Assembly (NCBI GenBank): GCA_026545225.1
Contig: CM048849.1
Location: 56,625,836-56,689,835, forward strand
Source: Cornus controversa
Taxonomy: Eukaryota > Streptophyta > Magnoliopsida > Cornales > Cornaceae
Length of the DNA stretch: 64,000 nucleotides
Direction: 5' to 3'
Made by a program: the position numbers and the translations under genes. This document shows, one piece after another, positions 60,599-64,000 of this stretch. Each line of letters opens with the position of its first letter. The stretch's first letter is position 1. The notes under the pieces are model-generated. The model had not been told where the DNA came from. It searched no databases and saw nothing but the letters and a program-made list of their open reading frames with translations.

Positions 60599-60796
60599 CT
60601 TCAGCCCTCACTACTGCCTGACACGCTCAAACATTTCATAATACATTGATACAGTATCCATAAATAAAAAATAAAAAAAGGTTTGTGTAGTTGTACATTA
60701 GGTTGTTTTGTGTAGTTGTGCATTATAGTTGTACTCTATCAAGTCAGACTCTTGAACCGGTCTATCGTCTTTTTTTTCTTTTTCTTTTTTTTCCTC
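60599..60796 (-). promoter_or_regulatory. Short HIBADH-like promoter interval
   Basis: Only about 200 bp separate the start codon from an inverted-repeat transposon. A doubled 'ttgtgtagttgt.cattag' phrase (60683 and 60708) lies here. No convincing TATA box is seen. Confidence 0.4.
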
Positions 60797-61419
60797 GGGT
60801 AAAGTGTAATGTACTCTTTTCTCTCAAGTGCATAAAACTCCCTCTTTAAAAAATGTAAAAAAAAATCCCTTCATTTTTCTTCTAATAAATTTTCTTTTTA
60901 AATATTTTTTAATACCAATTTTATTCTTTTACCAAATTTCTTTATATACTTTCTAACAATAGCATTTTTATTCTTTTTATATACTTTTTGTATTAATTTA
61001 ATTATAACTTAATATTCCTGTTTTATTATTATTTTGTAACTCAACTGAAAAAAAAATTTTACTGTTTTTAAAAAGAAAACATTTGGCATTGTTTCAAAAA
61101 AAAATGCCATTTTTTAAACAGTATTGTATTATAAAAAGAAAAAACAGTGAAATTTTTTTTGGACTGGGCCACAAAATAATAATAAAACAAGAATATTTAA
61201 TTTATAATTAAATTAAGATTTTACAAAATATATATATATATAAGGAATAAAAATGCTAATGTTGAAAAAAAAAGTATATAAATAAATTTGGTGAAAGAGT
61301 AAAATTGACATTAAAGAGTTTTTAGCTTATAATGGTTTAATTGCACCAAATGAAAGTAAACATGAAATGAATTTTTTGCACACTTTTCAAACTACAAAGG
61401 TGTTTTATGCACTTTACCC
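60797..61419. mobile_element. 623-bp long-inverted-repeat element related to the MULE ends
   Basis: The left end is GGGTAAAGTGTAATGTACTC. The right end, on the minus strand, is GGGTAAAGTGCATAAAACAC. Nearly the whole element is one imperfect palindrome: both arms read 'tcttttaccaaatttctttatatac'-like, 'agcatttttattc', 'tttaattataa.tta' and 'gttttattattattttgt' and meet around 61100. No protein is encoded. The right tip matches the left tip of the MULE at 17221 at about 20 of 22 bases. A flanking duplication could not be fixed because both flanks are T-rich. Confidence 0.8.
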
Positions 61420-61751
61420 TTCTTTTTTTTCTTGGATAAATTGTTTCATTTGTTATCTAAAAGCATTAAATTTTAAGAAAATTATAAATAACACTTTTTG
61501 AAACTGATTAATCTTTTCTAATTTATCCAAAAATTGGGAAGACCCTCCATTTAATAAATAAAAAGAGAGAGAGAGAGAGAGAGAGAAATAGAGAAATAAA
61601 TTTTTTGAATAATTTTCAAAAATTATCAACTATAAGAAAAAACTTGAAAATTATATGACATGAGGCAAATATTGTCTTATAATATCAAGTGTGTGTCACC
61701 TTGACGGGGGAGATGATAATTTGTTGTTTTGATCGCAAATTACTTACATGA
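61420..61751. other. Spacer with (GA)n microsatellite, no gene
   Basis: (GA)n at 61565-61586. The rest is AT-rich and no feature is recognised. Confidence 0.6.
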
Positions 61752-63352
61752 TGTTAACGTTACTATATTTGGGCAACAAGTCTTTCCTTGTAAAATAGTT
61801 GAAGAGCAAGTATTTTCTATTATTTAGTTACAAGTATTTCCTTTATTGTAAATTACTTGTAAAGAAAGTCTCTCATATTCTTTAGACCGGAGTTTTTCTC
61901 AATTCACCTATAAATAAAGGTGATTATTGTACACAAAATTAAAAGAGAGTATAATGAAAGAGATGTAGCCTTGGCTTTGTGTGTCATAGATATAGATCAT
62001 AGTGGCTGAACCACGTAATATTCTTGTGTTGTTCCTACTTAATTTCTCTCTTCAATTTTAACATGGTATCAGATCAGATTGATTGTACCTTACTCCAAAT
62101 CGATCTTCCACTCGTTTTATATCAATTAACTTCCCCTTCACTCTTAAATTGTTAGGCATAGAGAAAGACTCAATCTGTCCTATACGAAAGGCTAAATAAG
62201 GAAGTTAGAAAAGTAGCGTAGCTCTTTCAGGGGGACATCCTTAAGGAAGAGCATCCTCATAGCTAGCGGTGCTAAAAGGCCTCCCTGGTATCATGCGACA
62301 GACAAAGGGATCAGTTACTCCTTTATCACTTGCCTGGCTGGAAGAGACCCACAAAGGCGCAATCCAAACAAATTAGAATCCCAAAGGTAAAGAATTGCTA
62401 ATTTTTTGCCATCATTTTGCACGATGCATCATTCCGTGCATTTCATTTTTATGTCAATTATATAATGACATCATCAAAGGAGTATCTCTGTGACCATATC
62501 ATTCAAGGGGGCCTCTACACCAAATATCATCATATGTTGTCATTTTGTTATCACTGCAGAGTTATTTTTGGTGAGCTTAAATGCATATTGTTAATTATAT
62601 GCCAGATTTTTTTGATAAAGTGTTTGAATCATGTTGCTCATTCTTGCAGACCCTCTTTATTGTTCATTCAACAACAATTTATCTCGACAATTTCACAAGT
62701 TGTCCTTGATAGGAATGATTCATGTGATTGATATTATGAATTTTTCATCAATATATTTTTCATATTCATAGCGAATCTGCTTAGGTTTGCCCGACAGGGG
62801 GAGATGCAGATTTGTAAATTGAAAGAATTCATCTATGGGTTAAAGAGGGCATTACGATAATGGTTTTGCTAAAAAAAATTCTACTCTTCTTAAGGCTAGT
62901 TCTGTCAAAGTTTAATCACTCATTGTTCACTTATTGCCAAGATTTGGACAACCTAAAATATTTTCTTGGCATCAACGTCGGTTAGACATTCTTAACTTGC
63001 GGTAATTATCACCAAACTATTGGAAAGAGATAATTTTCACGGTTTGATATGCAAGTTGAACGTTATTTCCATACATGCTCCACCTTGAGGGAGAGTGTTA
63101 TCGTTACTATACTTAAGCAACAAGTTTAGTTATAAGTATTTCCTTTATTGTAAATTACTTGTAAAGAATTTTTTGACTGAATTGCATTGCATTGGCAAGG
63201 GAGTATAATGAAAGAGATGTAATCCGTTGGCTTTGTGTGTTGTGGTCCTTGTGGATGTAGGCCTTATTGGCCGAATCCCTATTAGCCGAATCACATAATA
63301 TTCTTGTGTTGTTCCTACTTTAATTTTTCTCTTTACATGTTTCAATTTTAAT
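61752..63352 (+). mobile_element. Internally deleted Ty1/Copia retrotransposon
   Basis: The 5' LTR 61752-62063 begins TGTTAACGTTACTATATTTG, has TATAAATAAAG (about 61909) and ends TTTTAACA. It is followed at once by the initiator-Met primer-binding site TGGTATCAGA (62064-62073). The 3' LTR starts at 63096 (TGTTATCGTTACTATACTTA) after a polypurine CTTGAGGGAGAG. The interior is only about 1 kb and holds scraps of reverse transcriptase: IYGLKRALRQWF (about 62830-62865) and DLDNLKYFLGINV (about 62946-62984). The 3' LTR lacks the TATA part and its last bases are altered. Non-autonomous. Confidence 0.85.
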
Positions 63353-63402
63353 TAGAGTGATAGTGAGGTCCGAAATCAGGACCTTATTGTGACAGAACCA
63401 TG

Positions 63403-64000
63403 CCTCTGATACCATATTAAAATTGAAGAGTTTAAGTGCTGGAACGGTGTACACACAGATTTAAGTTCTGATATTTTCTTTTTCTTTTTCACAATATGGT
63501 AGTGTGTTTATTTGCAAGTCCGTGTCAAACTTCTCTCTTTTCCCAATTTTAAATTTAAGTTAACATAACCCAAACAAGGGTTTGCTTCAATTTTCTTCAT
63601 TGCTGAGTTGGAACAATCCAGTGAGAAATGATAAATTGGAGTGATGGATGTTGTTATCTTCCAAGTTAAAGATACCCAAATCATGAGAGTCTTCCAAGCA
63701 ATCGATCAGCATAAGGACAAGTGAAGTAAATACAAGGACATCAATGGCAGAGTCTAGCTTATAGACATCAAATAGAATGATCTTATCACAGTTAAGATTA
63801 CCATGGGCATAGTAGTACCTAGCAACCATCAACTAACAGAGGATTGTAAACAATCAGATTTGTAATAGATTGTAACGTAACAGATTGGAACAGCCCATTA
63901 GTTGCTCTATTTTGAATTCAGTCAAATAATTATTCCTTAGAGTTAGGAAGTAGTTTCAAATGCTCTATATTTTAGGATTTGAAACAAATGTTTGTTATCC
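63403..64000 (-). mobile_element. Edge of a second Copia-like element, minus strand
   Basis: The minus strand reads CTTCAATTTTAATA followed by TGGTATCAGAGG (63414-63403), i.e. LTR end plus primer-binding site, so its 5' LTR should extend rightward from about 63415 to beyond the window. The right part includes 'gttacgttacaatctattac' (minus strand, about 63880-63860), plausible for an LTR. The 81-codon frame at 63832-63587 has no recognised domain. Confidence 0.45.

Noticed and set aside
63587..63832. 81-codon minus-strand frame near the right edge
   Set aside because: No recognised domain and located within a probable LTR. Not called as a gene.
1..64000. tRNA, rRNA, microRNA or CRISPR loci
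   Set aside because: No cloverleaf-like sequence with A and B boxes, no rRNA segment and no regularly spaced identical repeat/spacer array was found. A microRNA hairpin cannot be excluded without folding.

Overview
This window is nuclear DNA of a flowering plant, most likely a core eudicot. The evidence is two conserved, intron-rich plant genes, wall-associated-kinase (WAK) relics, and typical plant transposons: Mutator-like (MULE), Stowaway and Tourist MITEs, RTE-type LINEs, and Copia and Gypsy LTRs. Every host gene recognised lies on the minus strand. The species cannot be named from the sequence. All intron and exon boundaries below were read by eye from GT/AG sites, reading-frame continuity and family knowledge. 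No alignment or search was run.

Layout. (1) 1-17 kb is a decayed WAK-like receptor kinase locus. It has two copies of exon 1 with its upstream flank (1006-1873 and 12727-13544), one EGF exon and one kinase exon (8712-10035). All are broken by frameshifts and stops, and the region is packed with MITEs, fold-back elements and minisatellites. (2) 17.2-23.5 kb is one complete but inactivated MULE. It has matching termini and a 9-bp flanking repeat. A transposase relic is read from the left end, and a GRF zinc-finger gene is read convergently from the right end. (3) 24.3-48.0 kb is a complete HEN1 gene, the small-RNA 2'-O-methyltransferase. It has nine coding exons giving 948 residues plus a non-coding leader exon. 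Its introns carry LINE fragments, a candidate 2.5-kb Gypsy-type LTR and tandem duplications. The last intron is about 9.5 kb. (4) 49.6-60.6 kb is a complete mitochondrial 3-hydroxyisobutyrate dehydrogenase-like gene of ten exons and 349 residues, whose 3' UTR region is a three-copy minisatellite. (5) 60.8-64 kb holds a 623-bp long-inverted-repeat element sharing its tips with the MULE, then an internally deleted Copia element, then the edge of a second Copia-like element on the other strand.

How the parts relate. HEN1 methylates plant miRNA and siRNA duplexes and so supports the silencing of elements like those around and inside it. The HIBADH-like gene belongs to branched-chain amino acid (valine) catabolism and has no functional link to HEN1 beyond adjacency. 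The most novel-looking item is the convergent two-gene MULE (transposase plus GRF finger), together with the hairpin-like short element that shares its ends and lies about 200 bp upstream of the HIBADH start codon.
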